NCBI GenBank assembly: GCA_002439665.1
Contig: DJPC01000038.1
Span: 10,747 to 26,272, forward strand
Direction of reading: 5' to 3'
DNA length: 15,526 nt
Origin: Dialister sp. UBA6422
GTDB lineage: Bacteria; Bacillota; Negativicutes; Veillonellales; Dialisteraceae
The translations under genes were made by a program, and so were the position numbers. Of this stretch, positions 5,986 to 15,526 are shown in pieces (position 1 is the stretch's first letter; each line of letters opens with the position of its first letter). Below the pieces are notes generated by a model, which was not told where the DNA came from, did no database searches, and saw only the letters and a list, made by a program, of their open reading frames with translations.

Positions 5986-8900
5986 TTATTCTTTTACCTC
6001 TTTCTTCTTTTCAAAGAACAGGAAAATAATAGGGATCACTAGAAGAGTGAAGATGGTGGAAGTAATAAGACCACCAATAATGACCCAGGCCATGGAGCTT
6101 CTTGTTTCTGAACCAGCTGTGATAGCCAGCGCTGTAGGAAGCATACCGACAATCATAGTAAAGGTGGTCATTAAAATCGGACGAAGACGCGTCTTGCCTG
6201 CTTTCATGACGGCTTCCTTGGCTTTCATACCATGGTGATGCATGAGTGTCAGCGTATAGTCCAAAAGTAATGTCCCATTCTTAGCCACCACCCCATCCAT
6301 AACAATGATACCAATCATAGAATATAGATTAATGGTGTCATTCATTAGAAATAAGAAAAGCAAAGAACCAATGAGTCCAAAAGGCAAGGAAAACATACGA
6401 ATGAAAGATGTTTTTAACGATTCGTATAGCACAGATAAAATCATGTAGACAAGGCCCATACCCATCAAAAGAGCACTCAAAAGTTCAATGAAACTTTCTC
6501 TCATACTATTGGCTTGTCCAGAAAATCTAAAACTAACCGTTTTAGGCATGCCCAATTGATTCAAATCCCGAGTTGCCTTATCAATGACTTGACTCAAAGG
6601 TTGTCCACCAGGATTTCCACCAATGATAATAGAACGCTGCTTATCTGTACGATTGATGGTAATCGGCCCCACTTCATCTGTTATTTGGGCCACATCTGAC
6701 ACATGGACGATGCCATTTTTAGTTTGAATCGGAACCACTCCTAAGTCAGAAGACCTATAGCTTTGTCCCCCTGCAAAATAGACATGAATGTCTGTATCAT
6801 TCCCATTATTTTTGACATCATTGGAAAGAACACCTGCACTGGCTCCACTGATGGCTGATGAGAAAGTATCATACAGATCGCCTACCGTAATGCCATAATA
6901 TTTCAATTTTTCCCGATCAGGAATGATGGAAATTTCTGGCAGTCCTTCTTGGTAAGTAGAGCTAATATCGGTAACACCATAATTTCCTTCTTTCAGCATA
7001 TCTTGCGCCATTTCGGAGGCTTGGATCAAATCATCCATATTGTTTCCCCGAAGTTCCAATCGAAAGGCGCCACCACCTTGTCCCAATCCTCCGCCTGATG
7101 TACCGGAAACAGAGGCCTGGTCTTCTTTGATACGCACATCCCCATCGGTGATATTTTGAGAAATCCACTGCCGCATGTCATTGGTAATATCCCAAATGGA
7201 CCGATCCCGATTTTGCCTATCCACCAAAGACACACGGACACGCCCAGAATTGACACCACTACCGCCACCGACCATGGCCATGTAATGTTTCACTTCCGGA
7301 AGATCGGATAAATAGGTCTCGATTTGCTTTGTCACATGATCCGTTCTTTCTACACTGGCATCGGTAGGAAGCTTGATTTGCACATTGAATCCGCTTTCAT
7401 CAGTGCGTGGCATATACTCTGTGCCAATCAAGCCCAAAGGTACCATAGATACCGTAACTGCAAAAGCCACAGCTACAGCGGCAAACAATTTCTTTTCATG
7501 AAGAAAACTCCATTGGAGCATCACCATGTACTCTTCTTCCCATCGCTTTTCTATGCGATCAATGGCATCCCACAATTTTGTATGAGGGATATGAAGCCCC
7601 TTCTTAAAAAAGCGAGAAGCTAGCATAGGAGTCAAGGTAAAAGAAATGAATAAGGAGAAGAGAGAAGCAAATACAATGGTGAGGCCAAACTGCTTAAAAA
7701 ATTGCCCGGTCATACTATTCATAAAGGCAATAGGGAAAAAGACCACCACATCACACAAGGTGATGGCAATGGCCGCCATACCGATTTCTCCTCGCCCATG
7801 AATAGCCGCTTCCATCGGCTCTTCCCCTTTAGACAAATGGCGATGGATATTTTCTAAAACAACAATGGAATCATCCACCAGGATCCCTATACATAGGGTC
7901 ATCCCCATAAGGGACATCATGTTGAATGTAAAGCCAGATAGGTACATCACAAAAAAGGTGGAAATCAATGAAGTAGGTATGGCAATGATGACCGATGCCG
8001 TAGAACGCCAGCCTCTAAGGAAGAAGAAAAGAACCAATCCTGTAGTAATAAGCCCTTCGATTAAAGTTCCTAAGGTATTATGCAAAGCGGTACGCACATA
8101 ATCAGCAGAATCATTGACCACCACAAATTGATAATCTGGATATTCTTTTCTAACTTCATCAAGTACCTTCATGACTCCATCTGCAGTGGACACCAGATTG
8201 GCATTGCTGTTTTTATAAATAGAAATACCGATGGCATCTTCTCCATTGATACGAGCAAAACGAGAGACTTTTTCATCCTTTCTGACCACATCTCCAATAG
8301 CTGAAATAGGAATCGATGAACCGCTTGGGGTGGTCAGATGGATTTTTCGGATATCCTCTACTGTATCATATTGGGCACTTAAACGAATCTGGGTCTGCCT
8401 ACGGTCTGTATAAGAAGAACCTGCTGGCGCCAATTTATTTTCTTTTTTCAAAGTGTCTATGACATCATTCATAGAAATCCCATAATGAGAAAGTTTATCC
8501 CTATCCACCTCTATGGCAATTTCCTTATCCCTGCCACCATGAAGCTCTACGTCAGAAACACCTTCTGCTTTGGTAAATTCATTGGTCAGTGTATTGTCTG
8601 CCAAAGAATACATATCATCTAGAGACTGACTGGACATCATGGCCAAATCAATAATAGGCGCAGCGTCCATATCTCGTTTTTCTACCACCGGATCATCCGC
8701 ATCATCAGGAAGCTTTCTCCGAATGGCATTGACTTTCTGGGCTGCATCAATGGCCGCTGCATCTGCATTGGCATCAAAATTCAGTTCCAAAGTCACTTGA
8801 GAGCGACCAGTTTGGGATTTGGATGTGATGTGCTTCACATTAGATACCGATGACAATGCGTCTTCTACAGGCTTTGTAATTTGCTGCTCTACCGATTCAG

Positions 8901-9075
8901 CATCTGCTCCATCGTAGCGCACAGATACAACCACATAGGGCACATTGATATTCGGATAGAGTTCTACCCCGATGCGCCAATAACTGTAGAGTCCCAAAAC
9001 CACAAAGAACAGGACAATCATAAAAATGCCGATAGGGTGTGTGACAGAATAGCGGGTCAAATTGAATTTATTCAT
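5986..9075 (-). CDS. RND-family efflux pump, inner-membrane subunit (AcrB/HAE1 type)
   Basis: A proton-driven efflux transporter that forms the inner-membrane engine of a three-part pump. The product is 1029 residues when begun at the ATG at 9075, which has AGGAGG 6 nt upstream. The frame stays open further upstream to a TTG at 9093, but that start has no such site. The layout is typical: a first membrane helix (about 13-35), a large periplasmic loop, helices 2-6, a second loop, and helices 8-12. The proton-relay pair is Asp401/Asp402 in GILVDDSIVVLEN, and the matching Lys932 lies in GVVAKNGTLLLDY. The VDDSIVVLEN sequence fits the hydrophobe/amphiphile (HAE1) branch rather than the metal (CusA) branch. 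It overlaps the membrane fusion protein gene by 8 nt, so the two are translationally coupled. Substrates cannot be read from sequence, and no outer-membrane channel gene is adjacent. Confidence 0.95.
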   Translation of the reverse strand: MNKFNLTRYSVTHPIGIFMIVLFFVVLGLYSYWRIGVELYPNINVPYVVVSVRYDGADAESVEQQITKPVEDALSSVSNVKHITSKSQTGRSQVTLELNFDANADAAAIDAAQKVNAIRRKLPDDADDPVVEKRDMDAAPIIDLAMMSSQSLDDMYSLADNTLTNEFTKAEGVSDVELHGGRDKEIAIEVDRDKLSHYGISMNDVIDTLKKENKLAPAGSSYTDRRQTQIRLSAQYDTVEDIRKIHLTTPSGSSIPISAIGDVVRKDEKVSRFARINGEDAIGISIYKNSNANLVSTADGVMKVLDEVRKEYPDYQFVVVNDSADYVRTALHNTLGTLIEGLITTGLVLFFFLRGWRSTASVIIAIPTSLISTFFVMYLSGFTFNMMSLMGMTLCIGILVDDSIVVLENIHRHLSKGEEPMEAAIHGRGEIGMAAIAITLCDVVVFFPIAFMNSMTGQFFKQFGLTIVFASLFSLFISFTLTPMLASRFFKKGLHIPHTKLWDAIDRIEKRWEEEYMVMLQWSFLHEKKLFAAVAVAFAVTVSMVPLGLIGTEYMPRTDESGFNVQIKLPTDASVERTDHVTKQIETYLSDLPEVKHYMAMVGGGSGVNSGRVRVSLVDRQNRDRSIWDITNDMRQWISQNITDGDVRIKEDQASVSGTSGGGLGQGGGAFRLELRGNNMDDLIQASEMAQDMLKEGNYGVTDISSTYQEGLPEISIIPDREKLKYYGITVGDLYDTFSSAISGASAGVLSNDVKNNGNDTDIHVYFAGGQSYRSSDLGVVPIQTKNGIVHVSDVAQITDEVGPITINRTDKQRSIIIGGNPGGQPLSQVIDKATRDLNQLGMPKTVSFRFSGQANSMRESFIELLSALLMGMGLVYMILSVLYESLKTSFIRMFSLPFGLIGSLLFLFLMNDTINLYSMIGIIVMDGVVAKNGTLLLDYTLTLMHHHGMKAKEAVMKAGKTRLRPILMTTFTMIVGMLPTALAITAGSETRSSMAWVIIGGLITSTIFTLLVIPIIFLFFEKKKEVKE

Positions 9076-10312
9076 GACCTGCCTCCTCATCAATAGGGTT
9101 GACTGTCATACCATTTTTTAATTTAGAAATATTAGATACCGCTACCTTTTCCCCTACTCGAATGCCTTCTTTGATTTCCAGGAAATCATCATTGGCAAGG
9201 CCTAAACGAACAAGCACCTCTTTCACTGTATGATCTGCGGTGAGGACAAAGACATATTTCTTACCATTGTGATCCACCACCGCTTCCTTAGGCAAGAAAA
9301 GGGTATCCCTTCTCTGGGTAGCTGTCACTTCGCAACGGCCAAACATACCGCCCCGAAGCAGACCAGAAGAGGTATCTAGTTCCAATCGTACTCGATAAGA
9401 GCGATTGGATGTATCTATAGAAGGACTGATATAAATAAGAGTACCTTTTACTGTATCTCCTAAGGAATCGATAGACACATCCACATCCATGCCCTCTCGT
9501 AATATGGTGACATCCTGTTCCGCCACATCACAATCAAGATATAAATGACTGTTATCGACTAGGGTTAAAAGTTTTTGTCCCGCAGTGGCCCATTCGCCTA
9601 CTTCGGCCGCGCGATACCCAACGATCCCCTCTATAGGAGACGTGATGGTTAAATCCTTAGATTTCTCTTCCAAGGCAGCTACTGTATATTTCGCTTTGTC
9701 TCTAGCTGCTTCTTTCCCTGCAATCACGGCCGGGATATCTCCCACCTGCTGATTGGTGAGACTATCCAAAGCTGATTTGGCCTCCATCATGGCCCGATAC
9801 TTATCATCCCGTTCCTGCATAGAAACAGCACCTTCCTCAAAGAGGGTCTGATATCGTTCATAGGTGACCCTGGCATTCTCATAATCACTTTGGGCTTTCA
9901 TGGTACCTGCTTCATAGGTAGAACGACTTTCCACCGCTGCGGCCGCTGCCTCTCTGCTCCCTGCCTGATTCTCCGCAATAGAAATATCTACATCTTTGCT
10001 ATCTTGCGTAAGAAGTACATCCCCCTTATGTACGACGCTACCTAGGTCAACAGAAATAGAGGCTATCCTTCCTGCATATTTCGGGGAAATATCCACTGAT
10101 GCCCTTGGTACCGTTTCGCCAGATAAAATCACCCGTTTCATCATATCCTGGCGTTTCATAGTCTCCACTTCAACCGCTGGCGTTACTTTCGCCAATTTCC
10201 CTTTCCCCGTCTCTCTATGGGTATACATATAGACACCCACCATGACAGAGACGATCACAAGCCCCCATGCCATGTACTTAAAACGTTTAGAATGTGCCCA
10301 TTGTATATTCAT
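9068..10312 (-). CDS. RND efflux membrane fusion (periplasmic adaptor) protein, HlyD/AcrA family
   Basis: An adaptor linking the inner-membrane pump to an outer-membrane channel. The 414 residues begin with a short basic cytoplasmic end and one membrane helix (about 13-30) with no lipobox cysteine, so it is membrane-anchored rather than a lipoprotein. The first lipoyl half (about 73-104, SPKYAGRIASISVDLGSVV) is followed by a long alpha-helical hairpin (about 108-218). The second lipoyl half (about 220-252, ITSPIEGIVGYRAAEVGE), a beta-barrel and the membrane-proximal domain complete it. The hairpin is long enough to reach an outer-membrane partner. The start is supported by AAAGGAG 7 nt before the ATG. 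It is the first gene of the efflux operon behind a clear promoter. Confidence 0.94.
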   Translation of the reverse strand: MNIQWAHSKRFKYMAWGLVIVSVMVGVYMYTHRETGKGKLAKVTPAVEVETMKRQDMMKRVILSGETVPRASVDISPKYAGRIASISVDLGSVVHKGDVLLTQDSKDVDISIAENQAGSREAAAAAVESRSTYEAGTMKAQSDYENARVTYERYQTLFEEGAVSMQERDDKYRAMMEAKSALDSLTNQQVGDIPAVIAGKEAARDKAKYTVAALEEKSKDLTITSPIEGIVGYRAAEVGEWATAGQKLLTLVDNSHLYLDCDVAEQDVTILREGMDVDVSIDSLGDTVKGTLIYISPSIDTSNRSYRVRLELDTSSGLLRGGMFGRCEVTATQRRDTLFLPKEAVVDHNGKKYVFVLTADHTVKEVLVRLGLANDDFLEIKEGIRVGEKVAVSNISKLKNGMTVNPIDEEAGHE

Positions 10313-10358
10313 ATCTTATCTCCTTTACAGAGTCCTATCTCTCATCATGATTACTTCT

Positions 10359-10386
10359 ATTATACCCTGTTTCTTTTATCTGTCAC
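10359..10386 (-). promoter_or_regulatory. Promoter of the RND efflux operon
   Basis: On the minus strand, a perfect TATAAT (complement of 10359-10364) lies 16 nt after GTGACA (complement of 10381-10386). The leader to the adaptor start codon is about 40 nt. No adjacent regulator gene or clear operator palindrome was seen. Confidence 0.7.
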
Positions 10387-10458
10387 GAAGGGAGCCCTAG
10401 AATATATGAAAAGTTTAAAGAAAGAACATACTTTATCTTTTCTTATGAGCATATAAAA

Positions 10459-10493
10459 AAACGTGATGAAAACATTTCGCTTTCATCACGTTT
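10459..10493 (-). terminator. Terminator of the guaB-glycosyltransferase operon
   Basis: A 13-bp perfect stem, AAACGTGATGAAA (10459-10471) with its complement at 10481-10493, has a 9-nt loop. On the minus strand it continues into a run of seven T residues. It starts 13 nt after the last gene and separates this operon from the efflux operon. Confidence 0.92.
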
Positions 10494-10505
10494 CTATAGC
10501 CCCAG

Positions 10506-11765
10506 CTATTGATCAATTTCATTCTTTCTTGTCAAATGAGCCTGTTCAAAATGCATGCTTCTGGTATGAATGGTATGTACCCATCCTTTTTTATGACGAT
10601 CCTTCCAACCAAGAATGGTCACTGGAATCCAGGAATACATAAAAATCGGATAGATGAGCCAATAGAGATAAATTTTCCAGGGCACCTTGATTTGCAGCAA
10701 TACAATAAGAGGAATGACGGACTGTATAAAGCCCAAGACGGCCCAAAATTGTCTGGGAACCAGCACATCATTATATAGAATCACTGTAAAGCAAGGATAA
10801 AACATATTGATATAGGTCATCACCAGATAGAACGTAGATAGGAGCAGAAAATAATTCTGCAAAAGCTGCATGATACCATCTAAGATGATGATGCTATGTC
10901 TCTTAATCCCTTCCTTCAAAAGGATAGGAATGTACCGTTCAGAACAATCAAATTGTCCTTGGGCCCAACGTTTTCTCTGCCGGCAAGAAGCCATAAAGCC
11001 CAAAGGCTTTTCATCATAAATGATGGCATCGTGAACCCAGCAGGTACGAATCCCATGGGACAAGCATTTCATGGAAAATTCCATATCTTCTGTCAGGCAA
11101 TCGCAGCCCCAGCCATATTTCTTCACAATATCTGCAGAAATACACATGCCGGTTCCGCCAAGGCAAGAAGATAATCCTAGATTATATTTCCCCAAATGCC
11201 ACAAATGATTGATGGTCCAAAAGGCAATAGCAAATGTACCAGACACCCAGGTATCTGTCGGATTCTTAGCAGAAAGATACCCTTGCAGCACCTTTTGTCC
11301 TTTCAAAAGGCGATTGTTCATGACAGCTAAAAAGTCAAGGTGCACTAAATTGTCTGAATCAAAAACGCAAAAAGCATCATAATTTTTGTGCAAATCAAAA
11401 ATCTTAGGAAATACCCAGTCCATGGCATAGCCTTTGCCCACCAGCTCTTTGTTTTCTCTTTCAAAAACAAAAGCACCATGCTGACGAGCAATATCGGCTG
11501 TATTGTCGGTGCAGTTATCTGCAATGACATACACATCATAGAGCTCTTTAGGATATTTCAAAATTTTTAGATTATCTAGCAAATCCCCCAATACCATGGC
11601 TTCATTATGAGCTGGAATAACCAAAGCAAATTTGCTTTTAGGAGGAGCCAGGTGAGTTTCTTTTCGATGCCACATGCCGCATATGGCAATCACAGTATAG
11701 TACAGCGTAAAAAAGGCCACGATCAGCTGTACAGGCAGCATGATTATATCGAGAGTATAATTCAT
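10506..11765 (-). CDS. Membrane-associated family 2 glycosyltransferase
   Basis: Probably transfers a sugar from a nucleotide-sugar donor at the inner face of the cytoplasmic membrane. The 419 residues show an N-terminal membrane segment (about 7-30) and a GT-A catalytic domain with VIPAHNE (49-55). Metal-binding DSD (136-138), the likely catalytic-base TED (225-227) and acceptor-site QRKRW (263-267) follow. Several C-terminal membrane helices (about 285-390) complete the protein. The Q-x-x-R-W motif and this arrangement resemble processive synthases of the cellulose/hyaluronan/poly-GlcNAc type, but single-sugar transferases share them, so the product is unknown. The ATG overlaps the pssA stop as ATGA, and AAGGA lies upstream. 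It is the last gene of the guaB operon and is followed by a terminator, so a role in envelope glycan or glycolipid synthesis is inferred from context. Confidence 0.88.
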   Translation of the reverse strand: MNYTLDIIMLPVQLIVAFFTLYYTVIAICGMWHRKETHLAPPKSKFALVIPAHNEAMVLGDLLDNLKILKYPKELYDVYVIADNCTDNTADIARQHGAFVFERENKELVGKGYAMDWVFPKIFDLHKNYDAFCVFDSDNLVHLDFLAVMNNRLLKGQKVLQGYLSAKNPTDTWVSGTFAIAFWTINHLWHLGKYNLGLSSCLGGTGMCISADIVKKYGWGCDCLTEDMEFSMKCLSHGIRTCWVHDAIIYDEKPLGFMASCRQRKRWAQGQFDCSERYIPILLKEGIKRHSIIILDGIMQLLQNYFLLLSTFYLVMTYINMFYPCFTVILYNDVLVPRQFWAVLGFIQSVIPLIVLLQIKVPWKIYLYWLIYPIFMYSWIPVTILGWKDRHKKGWVHTIHTRSMHFEQAHLTRKNEIDQ

Positions 11766-12487
11766 TGTTCGATTCCTTCAGTCCTGTTCTTCGGTTTTCT
11801 TCTTGTATTTTTCTTCTTTCCTTTGAGGTGATTCAAATAGGTGTTAATCATACCAAAAAGAATATACGCCGCACAAAGAGCAGCTGCCCAGATCGGCCAG
11901 TAGAAAATAGTGCTTACGATGAAAAAGGCAAGGCAAAGAAGAAGAGCCGGAAGATGCAATTGATCGGCGCTAGCTCCTTTATTATCTGGATAGTGGATTT
12001 CGCTCACCATCAGGAATGCCAAAAGCAATACACAAATAGCAGCCAGCCAGTCCCAGACTTTTGTTCCAGATAAAACATAAGCGGCTACAATAACGCCTGT
12101 GGTAGGACAGGGAAGTCCTTCAAAATAGCCATGCACAGAGGTGACTTTGACATTAAAACGAGCCAGACGAAAAGCACAAAATGTTCCTAGCAAAGCACAA
12201 GGAATAATGCCTGCCCAACCGAGTTCATGAAGCTGGTAAGAATACATCAAAGCACCAGCAGCAATACCAAAAGAAATATCATCAGAAAGGGAATCTAGTT
12301 CTACCCCCATAGGACCAGCGGTATGCAACGCGCGAGCTACCCGACCATCTAAAGCATCTGCCACCATGGCAATCAAAATAAATACAGCTGCCAGATTATA
12401 ATGTCCTTCAATGGACATCATAATAGACAGACCACCAAAAAATGCATTGGCCGCTGTAACGCCATTGGCAATCCAAGATTTATTCAA
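11762..12487 (-). CDS. pssA: CDP-diacylglycerol-serine O-phosphatidyltransferase (phosphatidylserine synthase)
   Basis: An integral membrane enzyme that joins CDP-diacylglycerol and serine to make phosphatidylserine, the precursor of phosphatidylethanolamine. The CDP-alcohol phosphatidyltransferase signature is complete and exactly spaced: Asp44, Asp47-Gly48, Ala51-Arg52, Gly61, Asp65 and Asp69. The rest is hydrophobic with about six to eight membrane helices, ending in a basic tail (KGKKKNTRRKPKNR). The 241-residue length fits the Bacillus-type enzyme. The start codon is TTG (complement of 12485-12487), with GGGAGG 10 nt upstream inside the end of psd. The next ATG would cut into the first helix. 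The gene begins one base after the psd stop, so the two steps of the pathway are co-expressed. Confidence 0.93.
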   Translation of the reverse strand: MNKSWIANGVTAANAFFGGLSIMMSIEGHYNLAAVFILIAMVADALDGRVARALHTAGPMGVELDSLSDDISFGIAAGALMYSYQLHELGWAGIIPCALLGTFCAFRLARFNVKVTSVHGYFEGLPCPTTGVIVAAYVLSGTKVWDWLAAICVLLLAFLMVSEIHYPDNKGASADQLHLPALLLCLAFFIVSTIFYWPIWAAALCAAYILFGMINTYLNHLKGKKKNTRRKPKNRTEGIEQ

Positions 12488-12488
12488 C

Positions 12489-13129
12489 TTATTTCAGCCT
12501 CCCTACGACAGTCAGACCGCCGCGTACTTTGTCACCTTTTTTGACACAAATTTCACAATCACCAGGAATGTATAGTTCCGTGCAGGAACCAAATTTAATC
12601 ATCCCGTAAAGCTCCCCTTTTTGGAGCTCGTCCCCTAGATTTTTCCAAGAAACCACACGACGCGCCAAAATGCCCGCAATGAGAATGACTAGAATAGAGC
12701 GATGCTTGCCGGTGATACCGATAGCCCCTCTTTCATTTTCAAAACCCACTCCTTCTTCATAGGCAGGTAAAAATTTCCCTTGGGTATAAGACTGGTAGGT
12801 AATTTTTCCTTCCATCGGACTGCGGTTACAGTGGACATCAAAAATAGATAGAAAGATAGTGATTTTATGACATTTTTCGCCTAAAAACATATCTTCATAG
12901 GCATCATGAGTCACATCGACTACCGTACCATCTGCAGGAGAAACCAATACATCTTCCCCTGGGGTAATTTTATGATTTCTTGGTGGGCACCGGAAGAAAT
13001 AAGTGAAATATACAGCCAGCACAAAAGGAATCACCGCTGCATAATACCATTTCATCCATACACAAAGAATTCCCAGTATCAGTGTCACACCAATAAAAGG
13101 ATATCCTTCTGGTAACACAATTGGTTTTT

Positions 13130-13136
<7 letters not shown>
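12489..13136 (-). CDS. psd: Phosphatidylserine decarboxylase proenzyme, short type
   Basis: Converts phosphatidylserine to phosphatidylethanolamine at the membrane. The 215-residue proenzyme is of the short (PSD-A) type. It has two N-terminal hydrophobic segments (about 13-47), SPADG with Asp69, FDVHCNRSP with His102, and the self-cleavage site KFGSC with Gly183-Ser184. Cleavage there would give a beta chain of about 183 residues and a small alpha chain whose serine becomes the pyruvoyl cofactor. Cys185 follows the serine, which is slightly unusual because Arg or Thr is more common in my recollection. The ATG overlaps the end of the upstream glycosyltransferase by 7 nt and has AGGAG 7 nt before it, so translation is coupled. 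pssA follows directly. Confidence 0.95.
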
Positions 13137-15351
<2,215 letters not shown>

Positions 15352-15421
15352 CTATTCACTAAAAATAATCAGATACTCTATAGAAAAAGATGTGTTATCT
15401 ATCCAGTTCTCTAATTAAAAC

Positions 15422-15451
15422 ATTATAACATATTTGATATAAAGTCTGCAA
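15422..15451 (-). promoter_or_regulatory. Promoter of the guaB operon
   Basis: On the minus strand, TTGCAG (complement of 15446-15451) and a perfect TATAAT (complement of 15422-15427) are 18 nt apart, with an extended -10 TGT before the TATAAT. The leader to the guaB ATG would be about 75 nt. No riboswitch-like fold was recognised in it. Confidence 0.75.
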
Positions 15452-15473
15452 AGACAGGATACTTGAGTTATTT

Positions 15474-15526
15474 GTTGTTGGTTGTTGGTTGTTAGTTGTT
15501 TGGTTCCAACAACAAACAACTAACAA
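15474..15526. repeat. GTTGTTN heptamer tandem array forming an inverted repeat at the window edge
   Basis: Four consecutive 7-mers, GTTGTTG, GTTGTTG, GTTGTTA and GTTGTTT, occupy 15474-15501. TTGTTAGTTGTTTG (15489-15502) is perfectly complementary to CAAACAACTAACAA (15513-15526) around a 10-nt loop. The stem reaches the last base of the window and may continue beyond it. There is no T-run, so a terminator is not indicated within the visible part. Confidence 0.75.

Noticed and set aside
7026..7268. 80-codon minus-strand frame in another phase inside the RND pump gene
   Set aside because: It lies fully inside the pump gene, whose reading frame is intact and conserved, and the product resembles nothing known.
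9076..9093. Upstream TTG start for the RND pump, adding six residues
   Set aside because: The ATG at 9075 has AGGAGG at ideal spacing and gives the usual N-terminus (NKFNLTRYSVTHP). In the TTG reading that ribosome binding site would itself be coding.
5986..10312. Idea that the RND pair is a copper or silver (Cus-type) exporter because csoR-copA is nearby
   Set aside because: The VDDSIVVLEN relay motif fits the HAE1 drug-efflux branch, the operon is separated by surE and a terminator, and no CsoR-like operator precedes it.
15474..15501. CRISPR array
   Set aside because: The repeats are 7-mers in direct contact with no spacers, and no cas genes are present.

Overview
The window looks like chromosomal DNA from a Gram-positive-lineage bacterium that has an outer membrane, most likely a Negativicutes (Veillonella/Dialister/Megasphaera-type) organism. 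This is inferred from several signs: moderate GC by eye, strong AGGAGG-type ribosome binding sites, a tRNA with encoded CCA and a Firmicutes-type CsoR, combined with an RND efflux pump, which normally spans a double membrane, and a phosphatidylethanolamine pathway. The genus cannot be fixed from sequence reading alone.

Layout. The left edge (1-870, plus strand) is the 3' part of a UDP-glucose 4-epimerase-like gene. A tRNA-Leu(CAA) follows with its own promoter and terminator (960-1127). Everything after that is on the minus strand. First comes a copper-resistance operon, csoR then copA (4543 down to 1372), with a CsoR-type operator placed between the -35 and -10 boxes. It appears to end in a long compound hairpin at 1185-1284. 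Next are surE (5799-5038, ending in a strong terminator) and, upstream of it, a two-gene RND efflux operon (membrane fusion protein, then pump; 10312-5986). The last block is a tightly overlapping five-gene operon, guaB - WecG/TagA-family glycosyltransferase - psd - pssA - family 2 glycosyltransferase (15342-10506). It has a clear promoter before guaB and an intrinsic terminator after the last gene. The right edge carries a GTTGTTN heptamer array that folds into a 14-bp hairpin.

How the genes work together. CsoR represses the copper operon until Cu(I) binds; CopA then exports copper. CopA here has one N-terminal and two C-terminal metal-binding domains. The last of these begins at an ATG preceded by AAGGAGG with 8-nt spacing, so a free 70-residue CopZ-like chaperone may be made from inside the copA frame. 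This is the most interesting observation in the window. The efflux pair lacks an outer-membrane channel gene and must borrow one. The guaB operon couples GMP synthesis to envelope building: PssA makes phosphatidylserine, Psd converts it to phosphatidylethanolamine, and two glycosyltransferases probably act on envelope glycans.

No CRISPR array, insertion sequence, phage gene or recognisable defence system was seen.
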